Shown here piece by piece: positions 8,491 to 19,026 of a DNA stretch of 64,000 bases. The position numbers and the translations under genes were made by a program. Below the pieces are notes generated by a model that was given only the letters and a program-made list of their open reading frames with translations, was not told the DNA's origin and searched no databases. The stretch lies in the NCBI RefSeq assembly GCF_902500225.1, contig NZ_LR722649.1, positions 186,001 through 250,000 of the forward strand, written 5' to 3'. Numbering within the stretch: position 1 is the stretch's first letter; every line of letters begins with the position of its first letter. Source of the stretch: Buttiauxella massiliensis (lineage in GTDB: Bacteria > Pseudomonadota > Gammaproteobacteria > Enterobacterales > Enterobacteriaceae).

Positions 8491-9561
8491 GTGGGACAAA
8501 GAATACCCGTAACGCTCGGCAATATTTCGCCGCTTGCGCTTCAAAAGTTTCGTCCCGGAAAACTCGCCATTGTTTGTGAAGGCGGCGGGCAGCGTGGGAT
8601 ATTCACAGCCGGCGTGCTGGACGAATTTATGCGCGCTAATTTCAACCCGTTTGACCTCTTCTTAGGCACTTCTGCCGGTGCGCAAAACCTTTCGGCTTAC
8701 GTTTGTCACCAGCCCGGTTATGCCAGAAGAGTGATCACTCGTTTTACGACGACTCGCGAATTTTTTGATCCTCTACGCTTTGTGCGTGGTGGGCATCTCA
8801 TCGATCTCGATTGGCTAGTGGAATCCACTTCCACCAAAATCCCGCTTTCAATGACGACGGCCGAAAAGCTATTTGAATCCGGTAAAGCGTTCTACATGTG
8901 CGCTTGTCGCAGCGATGACTACACGCCGGGATATTTTTCCCCTGACAGCGGCACATGGCTGAATCTTCTAAAAGCCTCAAGCGCGATTCCAGGTTTTTAC
9001 CGTAGCGGGGTGGAGATTGACGGCATCGGTTACCAGGACGGTGGAATAAGCGATGCGGTTCCGGTGAGAGAAGCTGTACGCCTGGGGGCTGATACACTGG
9101 TGGTGATTCGTACCGTCCCTTCGCAAATGTATTACACACCTGAATGGTTTAAACGCATGGAGCGCTGGCTTGGCGACAGTAGCCTGCAGCCCTTATTAAA
9201 CCTGGTGCATCACCATGAAGCCAGCTATCGCGAGATTCAGAACTTCATTGAAAAGCCGCCAGGTAAACTGCGTATCTTCGAGATTTACCCGCCGAAACCA
9301 TTGATGAGCTCTGCATTGGGCAGCCGATTACCTGCGCTAAATACCGACTATAAAACTGGACGTCTGTGCGGGCGTTACTTCCTCGCAACCATCGGGAAAT
9401 TGCTCTCGGATAAGCCGCCAATAAAACGCCACCTGCCGCGTATTGTTGTTCCGGGTCCAGTGGTCGTTCCGCAGACTGTGGTCACTGAGCCATTGTCTAA
9501 AGCGGTGATTGAAACACCAGAAGCTAACGACTCCACTTTCAATAACGAAGATACGGCGTGA
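8491..9561 (+). CDS. yjjU: Patatin-like phospholipase YjjU
   Basis: A 356-residue patatin-family serine hydrolase. The oxyanion loop GGGQRG is at 31-36, the nucleophile elbow GTSAG at 59-63 (Ser61) and the catalytic aspartate in DGG at 183-185, so the Ser-Asp dyad is complete. Substrate is not established for this family member. The start is a GTG, as in E. coli, with purine-rich AGGAAAGCAGG just upstream. The C-terminal tail (EANDSTFNNED) is also shared with E. coli. It overlaps yjjV by 4 bp, so both are likely co-transcribed and translationally coupled. Confidence 0.95.
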   Translation: MGQRIPVTLGNISPLALQKFRPGKLAIVCEGGGQRGIFTAGVLDEFMRANFNPFDLFLGTSAGAQNLSAYVCHQPGYARRVITRFTTTREFFDPLRFVRGGHLIDLDWLVESTSTKIPLSMTTAEKLFESGKAFYMCACRSDDYTPGYFSPDSGTWLNLLKASSAIPGFYRSGVEIDGIGYQDGGISDAVPVREAVRLGADTLVVIRTVPSQMYYTPEWFKRMERWLGDSSLQPLLNLVHHHEASYREIQNFIEKPPGKLRIFEIYPPKPLMSSALGSRLPALNTDYKTGRLCGRYFLATIGKLLSDKPPIKRHLPRIVVPGPVVVPQTVVTEPLSKAVIETPEANDSTFNNEDTA

Positions 9562-10337
9562 CGATGACGTTTTATGATACCCATTGTCACTTCGACTTTC
9601 CGCCGTTTAGCGATGATGAAGCCAACAGCATTGCCCTTGCGGCGCAAGCGGGCGTAACAAAAATCATTGTTCCGGCAATCGAAGCAGACCGCTTTAGCAC
9701 GGTGCTGGCGCTGGCAGACAACTATCCGGCGCTATATGCCGCGCTGGGTTTGCATCCGATAGTGATTCATAAGCATCAGGATGCATCTTTGGCGCTGCTC
9801 GAACATCATCTGAAACAGCGTCCGGAAAAATTAGTGGCTATCGGTGAGATAGGACTCGATCTTTATATGGAAAATCCGCTTTTTGATAAACAAGAAGCGA
9901 TGCTGGATGCCCAGCTAAAACTGGCAAAACGTTATGATTTACCTGTCATTCTCCATTCACGCCGCACGCACGACAAACTTGCCGCGCATTTGAAGCGTCA
10001 TAATTTACCGCGCACTGGTGTGGTACATGGCTTCTCGGGGAGCCTGCAACAGGCCGAACGTTTTGTGGCGATGGGTTACAAAATTGGTGTTGGTGGAACG
10101 ATTACGTACCCACGAGCCAGCAAAACGCGCGATGTTATGGCGCGCTTACCCCTTAGTGCGCTGGTTCTGGAAACGGATGCACCTGATATGCCGCTTAACG
10201 GCTGGCAGGGGCAGCCGAATCGCCCGGAACGCATTGTTAATGTTTTTCAGACACTTTCTACACTGCGTTCAGAACCTCCCGAAGTTATCGCTAACGTGAT
10301 TATTAATAACTGCAATGAACTATTCGCAATGAAATAG
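9558..10337 (+). CDS. yjjV: TatD-family metal-dependent hydrolase YjjV
   Basis: A 259-residue TatD-like protein, a TIM-barrel metallohydrolase related to 3'-5' DNase TatD. Metal ligands are visible: HxH in DTHCHFDF (His9, His11), the glutamate in GEIGLD, histidine in LHSRRT, histidine in VVHGFSG and the aspartate in LETDAPDMPL. The GTG at 9558 gives the E. coli length and overlaps yjjU; an ATG two codons later (9564) is an alternative. Physiological substrate is unproven. In E. coli yjjW follows; here a nucleoside transporter does. Confidence 0.93.
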   Translation: MTMTFYDTHCHFDFPPFSDDEANSIALAAQAGVTKIIVPAIEADRFSTVLALADNYPALYAALGLHPIVIHKHQDASLALLEHHLKQRPEKLVAIGEIGLDLYMENPLFDKQEAMLDAQLKLAKRYDLPVILHSRRTHDKLAAHLKRHNLPRTGVVHGFSGSLQQAERFVAMGYKIGVGGTITYPRASKTRDVMARLPLSALVLETDAPDMPLNGWQGQPNRPERIVNVFQTLSTLRSEPPEVIANVIINNCNELFAMK

Positions 10338-10347
10338 TAAGTAACAA

Positions 10348-10369
10348 AATGTGACTTAGCTCACTTAAT
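10348..10369 (+). promoter_or_regulatory. CRP site upstream of CNT nucleoside transporter
   Basis: TGTGA-CTTAGC-TCACT at 10350-10365 matches 9 of 10 positions of the CRP half-site consensus (TGTGA-N6-TCACA). It lies about 140 bp before the transporter start. Catabolite activation of nucleoside transport genes is well known. Confidence 0.7.
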
Positions 10370-10504
10370 AAGACAAACGTTTCTGTGAATGTCTATAAAT
10401 ACGTGATTGCCATTCCATTTGCTGGCCTCCCTGCCGTTATAATCCCGCCTCGCTAAAGTTTTTTAGCTCGCTTTCCTTTTCCATTCAATACACAGGGATT
10501 CTGT

Positions 10505-11782
10505 ATGCAACTACTCATGGGATTGATCGGCATGATCGTTCTGCTGCTGATCGCCGTTTTACTTTCCAGTAATCGCAAAGCAATTAATCTGCGCACTGTT
10601 TTAGGCGCATGGATTATTCAGGTCGGTATCGGGGCGCTAATCCTGTATGTTCCGGTCGGTCGCCAGGTTCTGCTCGCTATGTCTGAAGGGGTCGCTAACG
10701 TAATTGGTTACGGTAATGCGGGTATTTCCTTCCTGTTCGGCGGCTTAGTTTCAGACAAAATGTTCGAAGTCTTTGGCGGCGGTGGCTTTATTTTCGCACT
10801 GCGTGTTCTGCCAATTATTGTCTTCTTCTCCTCACTGATTGCTGTGCTGTATTACCTTGGCATTATGCAGTTTGTAATTCGTATTCTCGGCGGTGGTCTG
10901 CGTAAGATTCTGAAAACCTCTCGTACAGAATCTCTTTCTGCAACAGCAAACATCTTTGTTGGTCAGACTGAAGCTCCGCTGGTTGTTCGTCCTTATATCG
11001 CCACTATGACGCGTTCAGAACTGTTCGCTGTAATGTGTGGTGGTTTGGCTTCTGTTGCAGGTTCAGTACTGGCAGGTTACGCGCAAATGGGCGTGCCATT
11101 AGAGTACCTAATTGCCGCTTCATTCATGGCAGCCCCTGGCGGGTTACTGTTCGCCAAAATTATCCTGCCTGAGACTGAAACGCCAAACGACTCGCCAGAA
11201 CTGGACTCTTTGAAAAATGATCCAGACCGCCCGGCAAACGTGCTGGATGCGGCGGCATCGGGTGCAGCATCTGGTATGCAACTGGCTCTAAACGTGGGCG
11301 CAATGCTGCTGGCGTTTGTTGCTTTGATTGCGCTGCTTAACGGCATGCTTTCTGGCATTGGTGGTTGGTTCAACTATCCGCAACTGTCTATGGAATTGAT
11401 TCTCGGCTGGGTGTTCTCACCACTGGCATGGGTTATCGGTGTACCGTGGAGTGAAGCTAACGTTGCAGGTTCCTTCATCGGCCAGAAGTTAATCATCAAC
11501 GAATTTGTTGCTTACCTGAACTTCGGGGAATACCTGAAAGATGACGCGACTGTAGCGGCAGCAGGTCTGCAAGTTCTGTCAGATCACACCAAAGCAATTA
11601 TCTCCTTCGCTCTGTGTGGTTTTGCTAACCTTTCTTCTATCGCTATCCTGATTGGTGGACTTGGAAGCATGGCTCCAAACCGTCGTCATGATATTGCACA
11701 GTTAGGTCTTAAGGCTGTAGCAGCAGGTACATTGTCAAACCTGATGAGTGCCACAATTGCCGGGGTCTTCCTGTCATTATAA
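10505..11782 (+). CDS. NupC-family (CNT) nucleoside:cation symporter
   Basis: A 425-residue concentrative nucleoside transporter. It has the CNT layout: an N-terminal bundle of hydrophobic helices, the gate segment with GQTEAPLV, a large central loop rich in acid residues (about 225-245), and the C-terminal [14 protein letters not shown] segment that carries the substrate-binding Asn-Ser-Ser-type motif. Members move nucleosides inward with a proton or sodium ion. It replaces the yjjW-yjjI pair found here in E. coli and directly precedes deoCABD, whose enzymes degrade the imported nucleosides. NupC, NupX or PsuT are E. coli relatives; the exact substrate range is unknown. Confidence 0.92.
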   Translation: MQLLMGLIGMIVLLLIAVLLSSNRKAINLRTVLGAWIIQVGIGALILYVPVGRQVLLAMSEGVANVIGYGNAGISFLFGGLVSDKMFEVFGGGGFIFALRVLPIIVFFSSLIAVLYYLGIMQFVIRILGGGLRKILKTSRTESLSATANIFVGQTEAPLVVRPYIATMTRSELFAVMCGGLASVAGSVLAGYAQMGVPLEYLIAASFMAAPGGLLFAKIILPETETPNDSPELDSLKNDPDRPANVLDAAASGAASGMQLALNVGAMLLAFVALIALLNGMLSGIGGWFNYPQLSMELILGWVFSPLAWVIGVPWSEANVAGSFIGQKLIINEFVAYLNFGEYLKDDATVAAAGLQVLSDHTKAIISFALCGFANLSSIAILIGGLGSMAPNRRHDIAQLGLKAVAAGTLSNLMSATIAGVFLSL

Positions 11783-11790
11783 AAAACAGA

Positions 11791-11806
11791 TGTTAAAATT
11801 ATAACA
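11791..11806. promoter_or_regulatory. DeoR operator, upstream copy
   Basis: TGTTAAAATTATAACA matches the DeoR operator palindrome (E. coli TGTTAGAATTCTAACA) in both outer halves. It starts 8 bp after the transporter stop codon, and its flanks (ACAGA and TCTCTGT) extend the symmetry. It lies 175 bp centre to centre from the second copy. Confidence 0.8.
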
Positions 11807-11929
11807 TCTCTGTGAAATCAATGGCTGGCGCTTGCGTCGGCCATTTTTTATATCTGGCGATGAATTTTCCGTTATCGCTCGTTGTTAAATCACATATACT
11901 GTACAAATTATGTAATTTCATCGTGGCTT

Positions 11930-11947
11930 TTGTGAAGCTATCCGCAA
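11930..11947 (+). promoter_or_regulatory. Probable class II CRP site of the deo promoter
   Basis: TGTGA-AGCTAT-CCGCA has one perfect and one 3-of-5 half-site. Its centre (11938.5) lies about 42 bp before the start site predicted from the TATAAT at 11969-11974, the classic class II position. No good -35 box is present, which fits activator dependence (inference). Confidence 0.5.
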
Positions 11948-11965
11948 AACCATCTGGGTTGTGAA

Positions 11966-11981
11966 TGTTATAATTATAACA
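11966..11981. promoter_or_regulatory. DeoR operator overlapping the deo -10 box
   Basis: TGTTATAATTATAACA is a perfect 16-bp palindrome of the DeoR type. It contains TATAAT (11969-11974), so bound DeoR would sit on the -10 element. Deoxyribose-5-phosphate is the known inducer. The operator ends 36 bp before the deoC start codon. Confidence 0.85.
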
Positions 11982-12017
11982 TCGCAACTGATTCTATATC
12001 TTTTGTTGGAGAATGTT

Positions 12018-12797
12018 ATGACCGATTTAACTGCAAGCAGCCTGCGCGCCCTGAAACTGATGGATCTGACCACTCTGAATGATGATGACACTAATGAAAA
12101 AGTGATCGCACTTTGTCATCAGGCAAAAACTTCAGTGGGCAACACCGCAGCTATTTGTATCTACCCGCGTTTCATCCCAATCGCACGTAAGACTCTGAAT
12201 GCTCAGGGCACTCCTGATATTCGCATCGCTACGGTGACCAACTTCCCACACGGCAACGACGACATCGAAATCGCGTTGGCTGAAACTCGTGCTGCTATCG
12301 CCTATGGCGCAGACGAAGTTGATGTGGTGTTCCCATACCGTGCGCTGATCGCCGGTAACGAACAAGTTGGTTTCGAACTGGTGAAAGCCTGTAAAGAAGC
12401 CTGTGCTGCGGCTAACGTTTTGCTGAAAGTGATCATCGAAACTGGTGAGCTGAAAGAAGAAGCGCTGATTCGTAAAGCTTCTGAAATCTCCATCAAAGCA
12501 GGCGCTGATTTCATCAAAACCTCTACTGGTAAAGTGCCAGTCAACGCAACACCTGAAAGCGCACGCATCATGATGGAAGTTATTCGTGATATGGGCGTTG
12601 AAAAAACTGTTGGTTTCAAACCAGCTGGTGGCGTGCGTACTGCTGAAGATGCAGCGCTGTTCCTGTCTATCGCTGATGATTTATTTGGTGCTGACTGGGC
12701 TGATTCCCGTCACTACCGTTTTGGTGCTTCCAGCCTGCTCGCAAGCTTGTTAAAAGCGCTGGGCCATGGCGACGGTAAAAGCGCCAGCAGCTACTAA
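12018..12797 (+). CDS. deoC: Deoxyribose-phosphate aldolase DeoC
   Basis: DeoC splits 2-deoxyribose 5-phosphate into acetaldehyde and glyceraldehyde 3-phosphate, the last step of deoxynucleoside breakdown. The protein has 259 residues, as in E. coli. The Schiff-base lysine is Lys167 (in DFIKTSTGK), with Asp102 and Lys201 (GFKPAGG) completing the catalytic set. The ATG at 12018 follows TTGGAGAATGTT; an in-frame start at 11961 lies within the operator and is rejected. It is the first gene of deoCABD. Confidence 0.98.
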   Translation: MTDLTASSLRALKLMDLTTLNDDDTNEKVIALCHQAKTSVGNTAAICIYPRFIPIARKTLNAQGTPDIRIATVTNFPHGNDDIEIALAETRAAIAYGADEVDVVFPYRALIAGNEQVGFELVKACKEACAAANVLLKVIIETGELKEEALIRKASEISIKAGADFIKTSTGKVPVNATPESARIMMEVIRDMGVEKTVGFKPAGGVRTAEDAALFLSIADDLFGADWADSRHYRFGASSLLASLLKALGHGDGKSASSY

Positions 12798-12805
12798 TTA
12801 CTCAT

Positions 12806-12994
12806 CATACTTCAAGCTGCAGGTGTGTTGGCTGCGCGCTCTCACCCCAGTCACTTACTCATGTAAGCTCCTGGGGATTGATGAGAGACTCCTGTCTCTC
12901 ACCGGAGGCCAGCCTTTGGCTGTTCAAATTCGTTCCCGACGAATTTGTCGTTCTCTTGCCGCCTGCCTGCAACTCGAATTATTTAGAGTAATAT
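12806..12994. repeat. ERIC element with ~72-bp internal insertion, between deoC and deoA
   Basis: Left arm ATACTTCAAGCTGCAGG, ERIC core TCACTTACTCATGTAAGCTCC and right arm TTGCCGCCTGCCTGCAACTCG are typical ERIC. Between GGGGAT and TTCTCTTGCCGCC lie about 72 extra bases (about 12879-12950) that the copy at 28914-29039 lacks. The extra DNA holds three small hairpins: GAGAGA/TCTCTC, GCCA/TGGC and AAATTCGT/ACGAATTT. The whole element is transcribed within the deo operon. Confidence 0.88.
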
Positions 12995-13048
12995 TTATTC
13001 GTGGCGGGTTCCCCGCCGCATTTCACCTGATGCACTCAGGGGGTTACC

Positions 13049-14368
13049 TTGTTCCTCGCTCAAGAAATTATTCGTAAAAAACGTGATGGCCATGCTCTAA
13101 GTGATGAGGAGATTCGTTTCTTCATTAATGGTATTCGAGATAACACCATCTCCGAAGGGCAGATTGCCGCACTGGCAATGACTATCTTCTTCCACGACAT
13201 GACTATGCCTGAACGCGTATCACTGACCATGGCGATGCGAGATTCAGGAACCGTGTTGGATTGGAAGAGCCTTAACCTAAATGGCCCAATCGTTGATAAA
13301 CATTCAACGGGCGGCGTGGGTGATGTGACGTCCTTAATGCTTGGCCCAATGGTGGCGGCATGTGGTGGTTATATCCCAATGATCTCTGGCCGCGGTTTAG
13401 GCCACACTGGCGGCACGCTCGATAAACTCGAAGCGATCCCAGGCTTTGATATTTTCCCGGACGATAACCGTTTCCGCGACATCATTAAAAATGTCGGCGT
13501 GGCGATTATCGGCCAGACTAACTCCCTTGCTCCGGCTGACAAGCGTTTCTACGCGACACGTGACATTACCGCGACCGTAGACTCCATCCCGTTGATCACC
13601 GCATCAATTCTTGCGAAGAAACTCGCAGAAGGCCTGGATGCGTTAGTGATGGATGTGAAAGTGGGCAGTGGCGCATTTATGCCAACGTATGAGCTTTCTG
13701 AATTACTGGCTGAAGCGATTGTTGGCGTGGCAAATGGCGCGGGCGTTAAAACCACGGCGCTGCTCACCGACATGAACCAGGTGCTGGCATCCAGCGCGGG
13801 TAATGCTGTTGAAGTGCGTGAAGCCGTGCAGTTCCTGACTGGCGAATACGTCAATCCACGTCTGCATGAAGTGACCATGGCGCTGTGCGTGGAAATGTTA
13901 CTTTCCGGTAACCTTGCGAAAGACGACGCCGAAGCGCGTGCCAAACTGCAAGCAGTGCTGGATAACGGTAAAGCAGCAGAAGTATTTGGTCGTATGGTTG
14001 CAGCTCAAAAAGGGCCGGCAGATTTCGTCGAAAATTACGCGAAATACCTGCCAACCGCGGTTCTGAGCAAACCTGTATTCGCAGACCGTGCTGGTTTCGT
14101 AAATCAGATGGACACTCGTGCATTAGGTATGGCGGTCGTTTCCATGGGCGGTGGTCGTCGTCAGGCCTCTGATTCTCTTGACTACAGTGTTGGCTTTACC
14201 GACATGGCTCGTCTGGGCGAGAGTGTAGATACCTCCCGTCCACTGGCAGTGATTCATGCAGCAAGTGAAGCTCAATGGCAGGAAGCGGCACGTGCTGTTA
14301 AAGCGGCAATTAAAGTTAACGAAACCGCACCGGCACAAACGCCAGATGTGTATCGCCGTATTAGCTAA
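13049..14368 (+). CDS. deoA: Thymidine phosphorylase DeoA
   Basis: DeoA cleaves thymidine and deoxyuridine with phosphate to give the base and deoxyribose 1-phosphate. The 439-residue protein has the phosphate-binding KHSTGGVGD (84-92) and the family signature [16 protein letters not shown] (about 113-128). The start is a TTG with CAGGGGGT upstream, as in E. coli. A 250-bp gap filled by an ERIC element separates it from deoC. Sequence is near identical to E. coli across the first 200 residues. Confidence 0.98.
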
Positions 14369-14397
14369 TTGCTGGCATACTGATCTGATCACTTTTT

Positions 14398-15665
<1,268 letters not shown>

Positions 15666-15738
15666 TACCCGTCATTCTTCGAGCCGCAGGGGTGTTGGCT
15701 GCAAAAGCTCACCTGCGACTCGAATTATTTAGGGTATA
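15666..15738. repeat. Short ERIC-type element lacking the core, between deoB and deoD
   Basis: Left arm ATACCCGTCATTCTTCGAGCCGCAGG (abbreviated here to its outer part ATACCC and inner GAGCCGCAGG) and right arm CTGCGACTCGAATTATTTAGGGTAT are ERIC ends, but the central TCACTTACT-AGTAAGCTCC is absent. About 73 bp remain, an internal-deletion derivative that still folds end to end. Confidence 0.75.
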
Positions 15739-15806
15739 TGGATTACAGATTTGGGTGAGATGTTTTATCCGCCCAGACGTTTACCTCTTAAAACAAGGAT
15801 ATAGAT

Positions 15807-16526
15807 ATGGCAACGCCACATATTAATGCTGAAATGGGTGATTTCGCTGACGTCGTTTTGATGCCTGGGGACCCGCTGCGCGCAAAACACATCGCAGAAA
15901 CTTTCCTCGAAGATGTTCGTGAAGTGAACAACGTGCGTGGCATGTTGGGCTTCACCGGTACTTATAAAGGCCGCAAAATCTCTGTAATGGGTCACGGTAT
16001 GGGTATCCCGTCCTGCTCCATCTACACCAAAGAACTCATCACTGATTTCGGCGTGAAGAAAATCATTCGTGTGGGTTCTTGCGGCGCGGTTCGTGCTGAT
16101 GTGAAACTGCGTGACGTGGTTATCGGCATGGGTGCTTGCACCGACTCTAAAGTGAACCGTCTGCGTTTCAAAGACCACGATTTCGCAGCTATTGCTGACT
16201 TCGATATGGTTCGCAATGCCGTTGATGCAGCTAAAGCGCTGGGCGTAGACGCTCGCGTAGGCAACATCTTCTCCGCGGACCTGTTCTACACGCCAGACCC
16301 AACCATGTTTGACGTAATGGAAAAATACGGCATCCTGGGTGTGGAAATGGAAGCTGCAGGTATCTACGGCGTGGCAGCAGAGTTCGGTGCTAAAGCACTG
16401 ACTATCTGTACTGTATCTGACCATATCCGTACTCACGAGCAGACTACTGCTGAAGAGCGCCAGACTACCTTTAACGACATGATCAAGATTGCTCTTGAGT
16501 CTGTGTTACTGGGCGATAAAGAGTAA
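15807..16526 (+). CDS. deoD: Purine nucleoside phosphorylase DeoD
   Basis: DeoD is the hexameric phosphorylase that splits purine (deoxy)nucleosides to base and (deoxy)ribose 1-phosphate. At 239 residues it has the E. coli length. Visible features are the N-terminal [11 protein letters not shown] phosphate-binding segment, GHGMGIPS, the ribose-binding GVEMEAAG and the catalytic aspartate in TVSDHIRT. It closes deoCABD and is followed by a hairpin terminator. The 141-bp gap after deoB contains the short ERIC element. Confidence 0.98.
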   Translation: MATPHINAEMGDFADVVLMPGDPLRAKHIAETFLEDVREVNNVRGMLGFTGTYKGRKISVMGHGMGIPSCSIYTKELITDFGVKKIIRVGSCGAVRADVKLRDVVIGMGACTDSKVNRLRFKDHDFAAIADFDMVRNAVDAAKALGVDARVGNIFSADLFYTPDPTMFDVMEKYGILGVEMEAAGIYGVAAEFGAKALTICTVSDHIRTHEQTTAEERQTTFNDMIKIALESVLLGDKE

Positions 16527-16532
16527 GATTCA

Positions 16533-16560
16533 AAAGGGTGCTTCGGCACCCTTTATTGTT
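16533..16560 (+). terminator. deo operon terminator
   Basis: AAAGGGTGC (16533-16541) pairs with GCACCCTTT (16546-16554) around a stable UUCG loop, followed by ATTGTT. It starts 7 bp after the deoD stop codon. Confidence 0.85.
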
Positions 16561-16630
16561 CATAGTATCTATTCACTCAAACTCCTTCATTCTCCACACC
16601 TGCTTTACCTTTCAAATATATAGCGCTATA

Positions 16631-16665
16631 AATCTATTCAAGTATCTATTCACGAATCTATTCAC
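16631..16665 (+). repeat. Three tandem 12-bp repeats abutting the hipH start codon
   Basis: ATCTATTCA recurs at 16632, 16644 and 16656 with an exact 12-bp period, and the third repeat ends at the base before the ATG (16666). A fourth ATCTATTCAC lies further up at 16567-16576, out of phase. There is no Shine-Dalgarno-like sequence between them and the ATG. They could be binding sites for the HTH domain of HipH (inference). Confidence 0.85.
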
Positions 16666-17994
16666 ATGAGCGATCTGACTGATTTATTACTCCACGGGCC
16701 ACAAACTGCAAACTCCTTGCGGCAGCGTTTGGGTGTCAGCCAGGCGACGTTTTCACGTCTTGTAAATACTGAAAGTGATGTAATCAAAGCGGGGGCGGCC
16801 AGAGCGACTCAATATGCCCTGATCAGACCTGTGCGTCAGATTCGGCAGTTTCCATTGTGGCAAATAGATGATGCGGGGCAGGCCTGGCGTTTTGGTGACT
16901 TGTACCCCATCTGGCCGCAGGGAAGCTGTTTGGTGATATTGAATAATGGCACTGCACAATGGTTTAACGGTATCCCCTGGTATTTAACCGATCTACGTCC
17001 TCAGGGATTTTTGGGGCGGGCGTGGGGGCGACGCTTAGCGCAGCAAACAGGCTTACCGGAAGATATTCGCTTATGGCAGGAAGAAGATGTCCTTTTGGCA
17101 TTGTCACAGCAGGTATCGGAAAACCTCGGCGGTTGGCTGGTGGGCGAGGGCAGTTATCGCAACTGGTTCGAAACGCCATTGCCGCAGCCCATTCAGACCG
17201 CCGTAAAACTGTCTGTTTATCGTGAAATGGCGAACGGTGCTCTGGCAGGCGACATTGTTGGGTCATCGGCAGGTGGTGAGCAGCCAAAGTTTACCTGCTA
17301 TACGCAAACCGCAACGGGTCCAGTTCATGTCATTGTTAAATTTACCCCAGCTGTTCACAATGAAAATAGCCAGCGCTGGGCTGACTTACTTCATGCAGAG
17401 GAACTGGCTCTAAAGATTCTTAATCAGGCCAAAATTCCGGCATCAATAGCAAAAACATATACCTATAGTGAGCAGCAAACTTTCCTTGAGGTGGCTCGCT
17501 TTGATTGTATTGGACCGCAGGGACGCAAGGGCATTGTCTCTCTGGAAGCGGTGCAAAGTGAATTCGCGAGTAGTTCTCAGCCATGGCCGACGGTAATTGC
17601 CGAATTGTTGGCTCAGAAGAAAGTTGAATCTGCGACACTACGTCTAACGCAGCGAATTTGGGCGTTTGGTCGATTGATCGCTAACACTGATATGCATGCA
17701 GGGAATCTATCATTCTTTCTCTCCGATATGCCGCTGACCCTCGCTCCGGTTTACGACATGCTGCCGATGGCATTTGCCCCAAACAGTGCCGGAAGTATGC
17801 GCAGAGAAACGGTAAAACTGCAGATTGATCCCATCGTGCCGAGAGACATCTGGCTGGAAATGCTGATATTCGCACGGCAATTCTGGCTTGAGGCAAGCCA
17901 GAATCAGGAAATTAGCTCGCCGTTTCGCGAGCTATGCAAGGGGATGGCATTACAACTTGATACCGTTGAGGCAAGCGTTAAGCGGCTCGCCTAA
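16666..17994 (+). CDS. hipH: HipA-like serine/threonine kinase toxin HipH (YjjJ)
   Basis: A 442-residue HipA-family protein matching E. coli YjjJ/HipH. Residues about 10-40 form a helix-turn-helix ([19 protein letters not shown]), so a DNA-binding part is fused to the kinase rather than supplied by a separate HipB. The kinase half has the Ser/Gly-rich loop [11 protein letters not shown], a candidate ATP lysine in HVIVKF, the catalytic loop NTDMHAGN and the metal-binding YDML. All key residues are present, so it should be active; no antitoxin gene is adjacent. Three 12-bp repeats directly precede the ATG. The 3' end overlaps convergent lplA by 4 bp. Confidence 0.9.
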   Translation: MSDLTDLLLHGPQTANSLRQRLGVSQATFSRLVNTESDVIKAGAARATQYALIRPVRQIRQFPLWQIDDAGQAWRFGDLYPIWPQGSCLVILNNGTAQWFNGIPWYLTDLRPQGFLGRAWGRRLAQQTGLPEDIRLWQEEDVLLALSQQVSENLGGWLVGEGSYRNWFETPLPQPIQTAVKLSVYREMANGALAGDIVGSSAGGEQPKFTCYTQTATGPVHVIVKFTPAVHNENSQRWADLLHAEELALKILNQAKIPASIAKTYTYSEQQTFLEVARFDCIGPQGRKGIVSLEAVQSEFASSSQPWPTVIAELLAQKKVESATLRLTQRIWAFGRLIANTDMHAGNLSFFLSDMPLTLAPVYDMLPMAFAPNSAGSMRRETVKLQIDPIVPRDIWLEMLIFARQFWLEASQNQEISSPFRELCKGMALQLDTVEASVKRLA

Positions 17995-19007
17995 CGCACC
18001 GTCTGAGCAATCCACGCGCTCAACTCACGCAATTCCGTTTCTTGTTCCGGGAAATCGGCAATCAACGTCTCACACTGCTGCTGCAACATATCGCTACGAT
18101 ACAAACAACCCTGCAAGCGCGCCGCCAGAGCTTCCAGCGGGGCCGGATTCAGGCTATCAGTGAAGATTTGCGTGCGCGTGATATGTCCTTTCTCAACGTC
18201 GAAATGTAACTCAACGCCGCCCCAGGTAAAACGCTGATCCAACAAATGGCTGAATGCAGGAGCCTGGCCGAAATTCCATTCCCAACTGCTTTGGCGGGCA
18301 AAGGTTTCCGCAAATCCGGGTAGGTCGGGCAGGGCATCAGGCGAGATATGTTCCGCTTCAACGCGCTCGCCGTAATAAGCAAAGAATGATTCGCGCACAG
18401 CATCGCATATTTGCTCATGGGTTAAGCCTGGTAGCAGATCGCTGAGGTTTGCTACGCGTCCACGTACAGACGTTATCCCTTTGGCTTTAAGCTTTTTCTC
18501 ATCTGGATTCAGGTAGTTAGTCAGACGACTTAAATCCGCGTTGAGCAACAGCGTGCCATGGTGGAAGCCGCGATCCATGGTTTCTTTATACGCGGAACCT
18601 GAAACTTTACGTGGCCCTTCAGCAGTGGCAACTTCCAGATCGTTGCGCCCGGAAGCAGTCGCGCTAATTCCCAGTGAATTGAGTGCATTAACCACAATAG
18701 CGGTAGAAACGCTTTTGTCGTATTCCGGTTTTCCAGCCATGAAGGTGAAGCAGGTATTCCCCAAATCGTGGAAAACCGCGCCGCCACCGCTGCTGCGCCT
18801 TGCCAGACGCACGTTATCTTCTTCCATGCGCCGGGTATTACACTCTTTCCACGGGTTTTGCGCCCGGCCAATAACTACGGTATCTGCGTTACGCCATAAA
18901 AAGAGTACGCGCTGGGTCGCGGGCATCTGGCGGAAAATGCACTCTTCTACGGCCAGGTTGAACCAGGGATCGTAAGAGTCAGAAATCAGTAGTCGTAAGG
19001 TAGTCAT
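17991..19007 (-). CDS. lplA: Lipoate-protein ligase A
   Basis: LplA activates free lipoate with ATP and attaches it to lysines of pyruvate and 2-oxoglutarate dehydrogenase and the glycine-cleavage H protein. The 338 residues equal the E. coli length. The BPL/LPL fold shows [15 protein letters not shown] (about 69-84), the lipoyl-AMP binding loop, and the KVSGSAYKE lysine motif. The C-terminal accessory domain is present. It is followed on its own strand by nothing in this window other than convergent hipH. smp (ytjB) lies 19 bp upstream on the same strand, so the two are probably co-transcribed. Confidence 0.97.
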   Translation of the reverse strand: MTTLRLLISDSYDPWFNLAVEECIFRQMPATQRVLFLWRNADTVVIGRAQNPWKECNTRRMEEDNVRLARRSSGGGAVFHDLGNTCFTFMAGKPEYDKSVSTAIVVNALNSLGISATASGRNDLEVATAEGPRKVSGSAYKETMDRGFHHGTLLLNADLSRLTNYLNPDEKKLKAKGITSVRGRVANLSDLLPGLTHEQICDAVRESFFAYYGERVEAEHISPDALPDLPGFAETFARQSSWEWNFGQAPAFSHLLDQRFTWGGVELHFDVEKGHITRTQIFTDSLNPAPLEALAARLQGCLYRSDMLQQQCETLIADFPEQETELRELSAWIAQTVR

Positions 19008-19026
19008 CGTAGAGATCCTTTCTTAT

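Noticed and set aside
16631-16665. CRISPR-like or iteron interpretation of the 12-bp repeats before hipH
   Set aside because: There are only three contiguous units, no spacers and no cas or replication genes nearby.
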